Shown here: piece by piece, positions 33,138 to 45,095 of the stretch
Position numbering within the stretch: position 1 is the first letter of the stretch
How the letters are laid out: each line of letters opens with the position of its first letter
NCBI GenBank assembly: GCA_023525975.1
Contig: CM042018.1
Coordinates: 74,531,001-74,595,000 of the forward strand
Reading direction: 5' to 3'
Length of the DNA: 64,000 bases
Source of the DNA: Smallanthus sonchifolius
Taxonomy: Eukaryota; Streptophyta; Magnoliopsida; Asterales; Asteraceae
Notes under the pieces: model-generated
Database searches by the model: none
What the model was told of the DNA's origin: nothing
Seen by the model: only the letters and a program-made list of their open reading frames with translations
Program-made: the position numbers and the translations under genes

Positions 33138-35596
33138 AACGATCAGTCTGCAAACACAAAAACATGAAGCAGATCAGTACATGCAAGATTTTGGAAATAT
33201 GAACTTTTGGACCTTTTTCCCTCTGTACGAATGAACCCTAAAAGTTGGTTCATTCGTGCGAATGGATCATTCTGCCTATTCATTCGTGCGAATGAGTTTC
33301 ATTCATGTGAATGAGCGTTCATTCGTGTGAATGAGCGTTCATTCGTACGAATGAACATGAAGAGTGTGTCCATTCGTATGACAGACGGGTCGCGATCCAA
33401 TTTGTCCAAAAATCAACCAACACTTGAAAAGATTTGCCGAAAAAGACACCAAAACACTCGACTATGGTTTTCAACCAGTATTTAGCATTTTAATCGGTTT
33501 ATTAAGTCATTTTTTACGTTTTTAAGTTTGGTTTTCGGTTTTGAGCCCTAAATCTAATCGAACATCCTCAAATCGTTTTACATTTGATGAATACTTGTGG
33601 GGTTATACCTGTAAAATGAAATCAAATGATTAGATCGGTGATTGGATGGAGTTTTGTTCAAAATCAGAATTTCAATCAAACAGACGTGCGAATGCTTTCT
33701 GAAATGTGCGAATGAGACTGCACATGCGAATGAATGGCATATTTATAAGATGGCCTGGTTCAGTCGTACGAATGGACCATTCTAGTCATTCCATTCGTGC
33801 GAATGAGCTAGACTTGATTCATTCTGTCACTCATTCGTACGAGTGGACCATTCTGGTCAGTCCATTCGTGTGAATGAGCTAAACTTGATTCATTCTGCCA
33901 CTCATTCGTACGAGTGGACCATTCTGGTCAGTCCATTCGTGTGAATGAGCTATTCTCCTTATCCATTCGTACGAGTGAGCCATTCTGCTCATCCATTCGT
34001 ACGAATAGGACAATCCCCTTATGCAAATTAAACTTTTCAGGTTAAATGGGATATCCGACCACATTGGTCTTGACAACAATTTGATTATGAAGTATTAAAT
34101 TATGAAGTGAGGGATCAATTATGAAGTTTTGGAATAGGTTATGAAGTAAAGGAACGATTTGATCAATAAGGAAGTCAAGCGGTTTTCAAATTTGGTTGAT
34201 AACAGTCGTTCGAGTCTTATCGAATAATCTAAAATTCAGAAAAATTAAAATCTTTTTGGATTTTTTGAATATGTAATACTGAAAATAATATCAACAAGAT
34301 ATATACACACATGTCTTAGTAAGAATGATCCTTATGAGAAATCATACAGACTTAATGACTAATGATCTGAGACATTTTGAATTTTGTAGATACAACTATA
34401 CAATGGTATTTACACATCTTTTTGTGAGAAAGATCCGAACATGGGATCAGTACTAGACTCATAGCAATCATCAACATTGCAAATTATCTGAGCTTTAAGT
34501 ACACTTAGTCAAAATGCGATCATAGATATGTTTGTCTATCTTAAACTTATGCATACCTTTTCTCAACACTTACAAGATGATCTTGAAGGATTAAGTCCAT
34601 TATCTGTGTGTCCCACACTAGTTAAGAATTAACTTCAATTACTTTTCAAAACATGTTAATGTTTCAAATCAGCACAACTTACTTAACCAGTCATCATAAG
34701 TTCATGAGATCTCAGTTATTTCCTGTTACTTCTTTACTACACCAATTTTTTTTTTTTTTTTTTTTTAGTATTCACAGTGACAGCCATCAGCTCATGGACG
34801 GCTTCAGCCAGGTATTTACAAGGCAATATGGCACGTATGCAGCTAACGGTGTTTGTGTTCATCCTATCCCATGGATGGCTTCAACCAGGCTGCAACCCGG
34901 TAATATGGCACATATACGGATTCGGATTCATACTTTTATTTTATTCTTAATCGCATGGACGGCTTCAGCCAGGTATTTACAAGGCAATATGGCACGTATA
35001 CGACTTCGGAATCTAATTTTTAATTTTATAACTACTTTCTGATATCTCATTAAACCGATGATAACTGGTGTGCACAGAATGAGAAACACCTTCAGTTTCT
35101 ATTGTTGATTTTCGTCAATCCTTTCACCATTATGTGACTCACAAGACAATATCTAATATGGTATAGATCAATCATCAATGGTCGAGATTCAGTAAGATAA
35201 GCCTATCAATGCATCACATGTCGACTTAGTGTGACTATTCACTATGACATTAAATGCAATGTGTTTCATACATATGGTTAGTGTGCCATCACTTCCCAAA
35301 GGTTGGATACGATTTCTCATTTTTTGAGTTTTTCAGATGTTTTTGGGTTTTAGACTGTACAAAAATGGAAAATCTTTTTTTTTTTTTTTTTTTTTTTACT
35401 GTACACAATTTAGAAATCTTTTTGGAGTCTCAGATAACTAGCGTCTGTGTACTATCATTTTTCTTAGTGAGAGATCATTTTCTTACTGACATTTTCTCCC
35501 CCTAAAATTTCAAAATGAAAAATCTTTTTGAGTTTTTGAGATTTTTAATAAACGCAAGAAAGAAAATATATACAGGAACGTAATTGATAAAAATGA
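33138..35596 (-). other. non-coding region between pol and extra ORF of copia A
   Basis: No gene. 33220-34010 carries about 18 copies of CATTCGTRCGAATG-like motifs in two clusters. 34797-35010 has three copies of a roughly 50-bp unit (ATGGACGGCTTCAGCCAGG...GGCAATATGGCACGTAT), the middle one diverged. T runs at 34747-34766 and 35369-35397. AAATCTTTTTGG boxes (34240, 35410, 35520) and GTACTATCAT near 35450 recall the E and F regions. Confidence 0.7.
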
Positions 35597-38500
35597 TTAT
35601 TGACTCGACTCTTGGTCCGGAACAACGTTATCCTTCTTTTTCATGCCGTTTACCTCTAACAAGAATAAAAATCTTGGTTTGTCAAAGGCTTTTGTATAGA
35701 GGTCGGCCTTTTGGAAATCAGTGTTAATTTGAACCATATCAATCAGTTTCTTTTCAAAACAATCACGAATGAAGTGATATTTTATGCCGATGTGTTTGGT
35801 TTTTGAATGTTGAACCGGATTCTTAGTGATAGTTATGGCAGCAGAATTATCTACATAAATAGGAGTGTTAGAGAATTGCAAACCGTAGTCCCGAAGTTGC
35901 TGTTGAATCCAGATAATCTGAGAACAGCAACTGGCAGCAGCGATGTATTCAGCTTCAGATGTAGATGTAGCCACTGAAGTCTGCTTTTTGCATTGCCATG
36001 TCACGAGACGGTTTCCAAAGAACTGACACCCTGCAGATGTAGACTTGAAGTCTGTTTTGCAACCACCATAATCAGAATCACTATATGCAGTAAGCTCAAA
36101 GTTATCATCATTAGATTACCATAATCCAAGATCAGGAGTACCCTTCAGATAACGAAGAATCCTTTTGACAGCAGTTAAGTGGGAGACTTTTGGTTTTGAC
36201 TGATATCGGGCACAGAGACACGTGGCGAACATGATGTCTGGTCGAGATGCCGTGAGATACATGAGAGATCCGATCATGGCTCGATAGAGAGTAGCATCAA
36301 TATACTCCCCCTTGTCATCAGGCGAAATCCCGTGATTGATCGCCAATGGAGTACCAGCAGGTTTGGCATCAGTCATACTGAATCGGCTCAGTATGTCTCC
36401 AACATAATTGGTTTGATGAAGGAAAATCCCTGTCTCAGATTGATCTACTTGTAGCCCTAGAAAGAACTTCATCTCTCCCATAGAACTCATCTCGAACTTG
36501 TCCTGCATAACTCTTTCAAATTCTTTGCACAGAACATCATTCGTCGATCCAAAAATAATGTCATCCACGTATACCTGTACCATTAAAAGTTCTCCACCCT
36601 TTTCCTGAATAAACAACGTGCAGTCGATGACACCTCTTCAAAATCCGTTGTTCAGAAGATGAGTGGAAAGTGTCTCGTACCACGCTCGTGGAGCTTGGTG
36701 CAATCCGTACAGTGCCTTGTCCAATTTGTAGACACGGTCACGATGCATAGGATCTTCAAACCCGGGAGGTTGACTGACGTATACGACTTCACTGATTTCT
36801 CCATGAAGGAATGCACTCTTTACATCCATTTGATAGACTTTGAACCTTTTGTAGGATGCATAAGTAAGAAAAATTCGAATTGCTTCCAGACGAGCAACCG
36901 GTGCAAACACTTCATTGTAGTCTATACCTTCAATTTGCCTAAATCCCTGAACGACCAAACGAGCCTTATTTCTTATGACTATTCCTTGATCATCCCTTTT
37001 GCAACGAAGAACCCATCGAGTGCCAATCTTCTTAGCTCCTTTTGGTAAATCAACTAACTTCCAAACTCCGAGCTTCTGAAATTGGAGTAGTTCTTCCTGC
37101 ATTGCATTTACCCAAGATTCTTCTTTTAAAGCATCTGTTATAGACCGTGGTTCGATTTGCGAGACGAAACATGAATGCGCACAATCGTTGACCACACCAG
37201 ATTCCATGATTTCTGAGTAGACTCCAGAGTTGATCTGACCCCTAGTTTTGACACCAGATGTGGGATCACCAATAATGTTCTGTTGAGGATGAATTCTATC
37301 AATCCTACCCACAGGATGAGCAGGAACCTCAACAGTTTGATCAAGATTTGTGATACTCTGTTCAATTGCCACAGAATGTGAAACATCATCACTAAGTTGT
37401 ACAACATCATGGGAAGGATCTTCAATTTGCTGGTCTATTTCTTGTATAGAATCCTCATACTCTGAAGAAGAAGAAGAATCATCATCCTGTGTGACTTGTG
37501 TGTTACTGGAGGACTCAGGAATGTCAGATGATGAGGGAGTAGGTTGCACATGTTCATCAGGTGCATTTTGAGCATCATACATCATTTGAACAGCAACTTC
37601 CTCATCTGAACATTCTGGAGGAAGATTAAACGAGGCAAAAAGTTCTTCATAATCAAACATCCAAGGAAGACCTTTTCCAGCAGCAGGAGAGGTATACTTT
37701 TGAACATCAACATGGTACCATTCTTCTACATTCCCAGAAGCTTTGTTGTAAACTCTTTTATTGGGAGTGCTGTACCCTAAGAAGTAACCTTCTTCTACTT
37801 TCTCGTTAAACTTGCCATGAGCATCTTTTTTCAACATGGTACATGGAGCGCCGAACGGTTCAAGATACTGTAAGTTCGGTTTCCATCGATGCAACAATTC
37901 AAAACAAGTTTTATCGTGACGCTTGACAACTAGAACCCGGTTGAGCGTGTAACACGCATTAGCAATAGCTTCATTCCATAACTGCACGGGTAAATGTGAG
38001 TCAGCGAGAATAGTCCTTGCCGCTTCTATCAAGGTCCGATTCTTCCTCTCAGCAACACCGTTCATTTGTGGAACATATGGCGCACTGAATTCATGGTGAA
38101 TACCAAGTTTTTGACAGAACGTTTCCATAAGGTGATTTTTAAATTCAGTACCATTGTCAGAACGGATCCTCCTAACCTTTAGCCTATACAGAGACTCCAA
38201 TTTGGTAATCAGAATCTCCACATATTCAAAAGTCTCAAATTTTTCTTTCAAGAACATCACCCAAGAATATCTCGAATACTCATCCGTCACAACTAAACAA
38301 TATAAGTCTCCAGCAATGCTCTTCCGGTTGATAGGACCAAACAAGTCCATGTGTAAGAGCTCTAGTGGTATAGTGATGGAATGTTGAGATTTGGGTTTAT
38401 GAGATTTCTTGGTTTGTTTGCCTTTCTTGCAAGAAACACACACGTCAGGAAGATGAAAACTTTTCACAGTGACTCCTTCAACAAGATTTTTGTGCACCAA

Positions 38501-38985
38501 ATGATTCATTTTTCTGAGACTAAGATGTCCCATTCTTTTGTGCCATAAAATAGAATCCTTCTCAGTGGCTTTTGAAACAAAACATGATGCTGTGGACACT
38601 GAGGATGATGCTTGTGACATGTCAAGAATATAAAGGTCATTCACTCTTGGAGCAGACATAACCACCATGTCTTCTGGAATTATAAACTCCTTTTTCAAGA
38701 TATAACAATGCTTGTCATCAAAAATAACCTTGAACTCCTTATCACAGATTTGAGAAACAGAAAGCAAGTTGTTATCCAACTGTTTGACAAAGTTGACCTT
38801 CTCAAAACTGACAGCTCCATTAGACAGTGTTCCCTTGAGATAAAACCACCTTTATCGCCTGCAAATGAAACATAGCCCCCTTTGATATTTCTGACGTCGA
38901 AAAGAAGAGCTAAGTTTCCAGTCATGTGCCTGGATGCCCCACTATCAACAATCTAATTATTGCTAATAGGATTGTAAAGGACAAC
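35597..38985 (-). pseudogene. copia A Pol: protease, integrase, RT, RNase H
   Basis: Protease active site IVDSGASRHMTG near 38930-38955, preceded by a stop (TAG, 38953-38955, where Trp is usual). A frameshift at about 38840 separates it from a long open frame 36638-38779: pre-integrase HKRMGHLS and CVSCKKGK, integrase core (HMDLFGPI, DEYSRYSW, SDNGTEFKN, NGVAERKNRT), GKGL linker, RT (RLVVQGFRQIEGIDYNEVFA, MDVKSAFLHG). A TGA at 36638-36640 (Arg CGA expected) and TAA at 36116-36118 (Tyr expected) interrupt RT (catalytic YVDD near 36560) and RNase H (SEAEYIAAASCCSQ, HSKTKHIGI, KADLYTKAFD). Domain order PR-INT-RT-RH is diagnostic of copia. Begins after an acceptor-like CTTTCTTGTGCAG ending at 38986. 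Confidence 0.9.
36303..36317 (-). other. internal polypurine tract copy in copia A pol
   Basis: Minus strand GACAAGGGGGAGTATA shares 13 bases with the 3' polypurine tract and LTR edge (CAAGGGGGAGTAT). It codes DKGEY here; E lacks it at the same place. A candidate central tract. Confidence 0.5.
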
Positions 38986-39020
38986 CTGCACAAGAAAGAA
39001 GGTAATTAGTTTAGGTTAGG
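38986..39020 (-). promoter_or_regulatory. splice-acceptor-like site at the copia A gag-pol boundary
   Basis: Branch-point-like CCTAACCTAAACTAAT spans the Gag stop, followed by CCTTCTTTCTTGTGCAG|GTTG. The same arrangement is seen in F (TTAGTTGTGCAG, 7983) and, weaker, in E (TTTATGTAAG, 55523). Confidence 0.5.
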
Positions 39021-42000
39021 AACCCAAGCCTTTACGGTCTTGGGTTTCCCAGACTCATCTACAACAGTACAATCCATCCACTGTCCTTGTGGACTTTTGG
39101 AACAACCATTTGACTTTGAAGTACAGTCGTCAGAAGCATCGTCTGATTTTGCTTTCCACACATGTTGGTTGTGCAACGACTGTTTGTGGTAAACAGTGGA
39201 TTGCTTAACGATTTGTACATGTGTGGAACTCGAATCAGAGACCAACAAGTCATGTATCTTTTGTTTAACTTTCTTTTGATGCACTTGTTGTTGGGTAAAA
39301 GAGTTAGATTTTGACTTTAAAAACTTTTGTTTATTTTCTGGAAAATGGTTAACTCTTTTACTTGGTTTCTGAAGATAAGGACAGTTGACAACAACGTGTC
39401 CTTTTGTACCGCACTCAAAACAGTATCTCCGCTCAACCAACCTCTGAGATCTGTAATGATTTTCACTTTGGTGAGTTTTTGAACCACCAGCCTTAGCTTC
39501 TTTTTGTTCAGCTGAAGAGAGTGACTTGTTTGATTGAACAGACTCTCCAGCTTTAACAAAATTAACCTTTTTGATTGAGGCTTTGGTTACTTGACTCTTC
39601 TGATCAGAAGTAGTGGGATAAGATGGACGGCGATTGGTTTGTTTAATTTTAAAAACATTTTTAGAAGCTGATTTTGAAATACCAATGCTGTCATTCTGTG
39701 GAGCAGACGAGATTTTGTGTCCCAAACCACGAGTAGAGCATTCATCGTCGTCTTCATCCCACTCTTCTACCATTCCATCAACACACTGGGACTTCGAGGT
39801 CGAATCACCATTATCGTTAACCTTTGGTTGACAAATTTTGTTTTCTGTTGGATCAACGACAAGAGGCGTTTTAACCTTAAAGTCAATGATTGGGTTATCA
39901 TCAGGTGTGTTTACCATAGTATTCAACACCGGAGGAGGACAATTTTTATACCCCATCCCAACATTTTTCTTTCCTGGACTCCGTGAAATCATGTAATCAA
40001 GAATGTAAGAAGAATTTGAATAACTTTTTAGCTTTTGATTTAAAGTTTCATAATCACATTCGACTAGCGCCAGCTTTCTCTTTGTTTCATCAATCGTGTT
40101 TAAATAAAAAGTGATGGCATTTTGTTTGTTGATAACACAGATTTCTAATTCATGAACTTGTCTGTTTAAAAGATCAATTTTGTTTTTGAAGGCAAGTTCG
40201 TTTCCCTTTAAAACACGGTTTGCCTCAAGACAAGCAGTTAAATCAGTAATTAAGTCTGTGTTGTGACTTTTAAGTGCCTCAACTTTCTTTTCAAGTTCAT
40301 CACAAATTAAACACGGTTGAGATTTAGACTCACTTTCAAAACTGTCAGAATTTACCTGAATGCCTGTGGATGTTTTTACCATAAAAGCACATCTACAGGT
40401 AGATTCAGAAGAGGAATTGTTATCATCCACATCAGCTGTCGATTGACTTGCAGAGACGACAGATGATTTATCCTCATTCTCAGCTGTGAAGCCAGAACTG
40501 TTTGAAGATGTGTCGTCTTCATCCGATGAACTTTCTGAAGCAATCTCTTTATCAGCATCAGAATCTGATTCTTCATTGATTTCTACAGCCTTTGCCATGC
40601 AAGCTCTATCCCCTGAACTGACATCAGCTCCAAATTTAAAAGACCAGTCAACAGTCTCATCTGTTTGAACAACCATAGCTTTTGTTCCACTTGAAGTTCC
40701 TTTATCTTGTGCAAGAGTAACTGGAACAATGTTTGTTTCTGTATTTTGAGTTTGTGGCTTCGGTTGGCTTTGACGGTTGTTGAAAGGGTTACGGTTTCCA
40801 GTCTGTTTAGGCTTTTCACATTGCCTAGCAAAATGACCTTTCTCACCACAGTTAAAACAAACAACAGCAGACAGATCAAAACCATAAGTAGTGTCTTTGT
40901 TCCCTTCGAGAGTTTTTCCTGTCCTTTTTACATAATCTCTCGCTCTTCTGACTGCACTTGCAAGAGCCCACATTATATCAATTCTATCCATTTCATCCTT
41001 ATCAATCTGAGCATAGTCTTCTGCTGTCAGATGACTGGTTCCAACCTGTCCAGCAACAAGACTGTCATATGAATTGACAACGGTAGACAACAGTGCCATG
41101 TGTTCCTTGGCCACTTCGATAGTAACCTTGTCGAAGTTGTCTGTTTGCAATTTAATGGGGCTTGGTGGAGGAGTACTAGCAGAATTTCCCTGCTGTGGAA
41201 CCGAGCTTGATGAAACTGAAGCATGAGCTGTTGAAGACTGGCTGGCTGAAACATTTGACTTGTTTGATACAAACGCAGTCTGCAAAGGAGCATTTTGTTG
41301 AGTTGATGTAGAATAGTACAATGAAGGATCCTGAGCTTGTACACCTCTCTTTAACTTCCACTTATTCATCACCTCTTGTTCTCTCAATTTCTGAAGAAAT
41401 TCATTGATGTCAATAGTTTCAAGAGTATTGTTCTGTTTGAGAACCATCAAGAATGAATCCCATTTTGGTGGTAGTGCATCTGCCATGCATTGAACCTTTT
41501 CTTCTTTCGTTGTTTTGACCCCATGGGCATGTAATTCACTCATCAAGTGATAGAATCTCTCAAATAGATCATCTAAGGACTCATTTCCAATATACATAAA
41601 ATTATCAAATTCCTTCCGAATGGCCTTAGCATTGATAGCTTTCAACAAAGCATTTCCTTCGTGACGTTGTTCTAAGGCATCCCACAGAGATTTTGAAGAT
41701 GTAAACAGCCTGAATTGATGAAATATTTCTCTTGACATGGCCTGAGATAGGATAGCATATGCCTTCTTTTCTAAGTCATAATCTTTTCTTTGTTGTTCGC
41801 TTAAAAGTGAAGCCAAAACAGGAGTTCCATCCTCACTCAACACTTTTTGATATCCATTCTCTATCATCATCCATAAGTTTGTATCAACTCCATTAATGTG
41901 TATCTCAAACCTGTTTTTCTAGTGATGATATTCGTCCATTGTCATGAGTTTTGGAGCCTTGTTAGCATTTCCAGCTTCATTATCGATTAATAACAAGTTT

Positions 42001-42044
42001 TGGATTTTGCTGTTCTGACTGGCAACAAAGGCTAAGTCCGACAT
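39006..42044 (-). pseudogene. copia A Gag, 1012 codons with one stop
   Basis: Starts MSDLAFVASQNS at 42044; a TAG at 41919-41921 (Trp expected, YHHWKNRFE-like context) cuts off the first 41 residues and the frame then runs to 39006. Order: UBN2-like capsid (KSLWDALEQRHEG, ESLDDLFERFYHLMSELHAHG, ALPPKWDSFL), CCHC knuckle 1 at about residue 396 (CFNCGEKGHFARQC), acidic Ser-rich part, coiled coil (about 560-690), CCHC knuckle 2 at about residue 875 (CFECGTKGHVVVNC), basic tail, and AWVPNLN end. It is two to three times a usual copia Gag, and the 480-residue knuckle spacing is unusual. Gag and Pol are in different frames. Confidence 0.9.
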
Positions 42045-42541
42045 GATAAAAAACGAAGTTTTTCGACACTTAGAAAAAATTCAGAAGAGATTTGTACGAA
42101 TGGGTCTATTCGTGCGAATGGAATTTTCTATTCGTGCGACTGGAATTTTATATTCGTGCGAATGGAATTTTCTATTCGTGCGACTGGAATTTTCTATTCG
42201 TGCGACTGGAATTTCTATTCGTGCGATTGGAAGTTTGAACAAACGAGCGGGAGACTTGATCTATTCGTGCGAATGGTAGGAGCCATTCGTGCGAATGAAG
42301 TTCATCATAGTAGCCATTCGTACGACAGAGGGCAGTTTGACTTTTTTGCACCAAAAAGCACCAATGATTGAGCCTTTTATCAGATCTGGAATCTGAGATG
42401 ATCAGATCACTCAGAAGCAATAATCACAAGATATGAACGTGGAAAAACAACGATCAAGTGATCTTTATAACATTCAAGAAGCTAGAAAAAGCAAGATCAA
42501 AAGCAAGATCAGATTTTCTATGTTGAATCTAGAGCACAATC
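42045..42541 (-). promoter_or_regulatory. 5' leader of copia A with inverted-repeat array
   Basis: 42090-42330 has about ten units of (C)TATTCGTGCGA(A/C)TGGAATTTT-type, the same core motif as the LTR array, ending some 50 bp before the Gag start. The remainder is featureless. Confidence 0.75.
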
Positions 42542-42555
42542 AGGCTCTGATACCA
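42542..42555 (-). other. primer-binding site of copia A (initiator tRNA-Met)
   Basis: TGGTATCAGAGCC on the minus strand, three bases from the LTR. Confidence 0.9.
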
Positions 42556-42558
42556 CTT

Positions 42559-43275
42559 TGTTGGATCGGGATCTACCTTGATCCAATGATTCAACACATT
42601 AACCGAACCAAATCGTGCGGAATCCGATTTGATTGGCAATCCAATCTATGACACGAATCAGGTCGTAAGAAACGAGCGGATTAGACGACGAATCGAAGGT
42701 TTCTATCGACCCTTTGGTGTAGAGAAGTTGGATACAAGACCTGGAAACTCTCAAGAACCGAGATTCGACAATACAGATGCAGAGAGTTTGTGTGTTCTGT
42801 TCTTTTTCTTGTTCTACTCTGGACAGTATATGTATATGTGTTGTATATCTTCTCTGTTTTGTGCTCATGAAGTGAAACTTCTATATATAGTGCAGAGGCC
42901 ATTCGTACGAATGAGCCATGTGAATGGACTCATTCGTGCGAATGAATCAACAGAATGGTTCATTCGTAAGAATGAATCATCAGAATGGTTCATTCGTACG
43001 AATGAATCATTCTCATGACTTATTCTAGTGAATGAATCATTCTCATGATCTATTCGTGCGAATGGATCATTCTCATGATCCATTCGTGCGAATGGGCCTT
43101 TCAATAGCACGATTGATTAACGTTATCGATATTTATCAGATCATTTAATACACAGTCGTTATATATGAGTAAACATTAAGGATAAACATGTAATTTCATT
43201 AATACATCAAATAGTTACATTAAACATAGATGAAATACATATTACAAGGGATTAGGGACATAATATGCATCTACA
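42559..43275 (-). repeat. 5' LTR of copia A
   Basis: Identical to 29053-29769 apart from two G/A differences near 42655-42660. Array 42900-43098, TATA box 42881-42890. Confidence 0.95.
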
Positions 43276-43280
43276 AACAC

Positions 43281-45095
43281 CCACTTCGTACCAATTGGAT
43301 ACACACCCTTTGGAAGATCTATAAGATTCCAAACTTTAAGTTTGTCAAACTGAGTAAGTTCTTCCTGCATGGCCTCTATCCAATTGTTATCACTTAATGC
43401 CATTTCGACATTCTTTGGTTCGACCTGAGAAATAAAACAGGAATGTTAGCATACATCAAAAACACCAGTCTCTTTAAAACCTGTATACAAGCAAGTGTTG
43501 TCAAGAGTAGAACGAGTTTGCACTCCATCATGCAAATCCCCAATGATATTTGAAATCGGATGAGCTTTGAGTTTCTTGATTGATGCAACCTTAGGAACTG
43601 GCAACACATCAACTTGAGTTGTATCAGATTGATAAGACAGATCTTGACTAACTGGTATCCCCGAGTCCAGATTTGTAGGAATCTCCCCCTGATCCTGTGA
43701 CAAATTAGAAGGTTCATCAGAAGAATCTTGAAAAATAACATTTTCATCTTCACTATCAGACTCTTGTGTTCCCGAACAAGAAGCAGCACTAGGATCTGGA
43801 GCAGATGTAGAAGGAACAGATGAATGTGGAACCGTAGTCGGTAGAAAACCACTATTCTATGCATATTGACATGAGTCATATAAAACAGTAGCTTCCGCAG
43901 GATAAATATCAGAAGGTAAATGAAAAGACTTGAATAAATTTTCATAATCAAAAGCCCAGTCTGGTCCAATCACCATTTGATGTAAAGACCGATTAGAACA
44001 GTCAATATGAAACCATTCTTCAACTTGGCGAGTCTCTTTGTTATAAACTCTCTTGGTAGTAGAATTAGCAACATACCCCAGAAAGATCCCTTCAATTGCC
44101 TTAGCACTGAACTTTGTTGGGACATCGCGAACTTTCAAAAGGGTGCATGGATTACCAAAAGGTAGTAAATATTCCAGATTCGGCTTACGATTATTAAGCA
44201 ACTCATAGCACATCTTGTTGTGTCGCTTAACGGTCAAGACTCGGTTCAAAACATGACACGCAGTATTCACAGCCTCAGCCCAAAAAGTTACTTGAAGCTT
44301 AGAATCAGCAAGCATCGTACGTGCAGTTTCAACTAAAGTCCTGTTCTTTCGTTCAGTAACACCATTTTGTTGAGGTACATATGGCGCACTGAATTCATGA
44401 TGAATTCCCTTTTGAAGATAGAATAACCCCATTTTGCTATTGTTAAATTCACTGCCATTGTCACTCCTAATTCTTCTGACTTTCTGTTTGAATAAATTCT
44501 CTAAACCCAGGATTAAGAAGTGTACCAACTCTGTGGTTTCGGCTTTAAAAGCAAGGAACTTAACCCATGAAAATCTAGAGAAATCATCTGTTACTACCAG
44601 ACAGTAAGATTTACCACCAATGCTCCTGATACTAATCGGTCCAAACAAATCCATATACAGTAGCTCCAAAGGAGTTACAATAGAATTCTTTTGTCTTAGA
44701 CTTGTGGGACTTCTTGTGTTGTTTCCCCTTCTTGCAAGGAATACAGTCATCAGGAACTGAAAATTTCATTTTTGGAACACCAAAAACCAGATCATTCTTC
44801 ACTAGATAATTCATTTTCTGATAATTGATGTGAGCAAGTTTCCTGTGTCACAAAATAGAATCTAACTCAGATGCCTAGGAGAGTAAACAACTAGGAATTG
44901 AATCCGTAGTAGTAGCAACACTCATGTCTAGGACATAAGTGTCATTTCTCCTTGGAGCCTTCATTAGAATCCATACGTCAAGAATCACAAAGCCTGGTTT
45001 CAAGATATAACACTCAGAATTATTGAAATGAAATGAAAATTTCTTGTCACACACTTGAGATACACTTAAAAGATTATGTTCAAGTTGCTCCACAT
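43281..45095 (-). pseudogene. copia E integrase and RT N-terminal part
   Basis: From the right: LEQLEHNLLSVSQVCDKKF (end of protease/pre-integrase), CIPCKKGKQHKKSHK, then integrase core (YMDLFGPISI, TDDFSRFSW, SDNGSEFNN, QQNGVTERKNRT, FWAEAVNTACHVLNR), a stop at 43857-43859, the Ser-rich linker, and RT start (WIEAMQEEL, GTKWV) up to the A insertion. Frameshifts lie near 44690 and 44830, and a stop at 43446. Interrupted upstream by G1 at CACAT 45091-45095. Confidence 0.88.

Larger units (their letters stand above)
29053..43275 (-). mobile_element. copia element A, 14.2 kb, two LTRs and TSD
   Basis: Two 717-bp LTRs (29053-29769 and 42559-43275; TGTTGG...CTACA), 5-bp duplication AACAC, Met primer site, AAGGGGGAG tract, Gag, Pol and a long extra ORF after pol, in Maximus/SIRE order. 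The LTRs differ at only two positions that I can see (29149/42655 and 29153/42659 region, G versus A), so the insertion is young. Yet Gag-Pol holds four in-frame stops and a frameshift. Confidence 0.95.
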
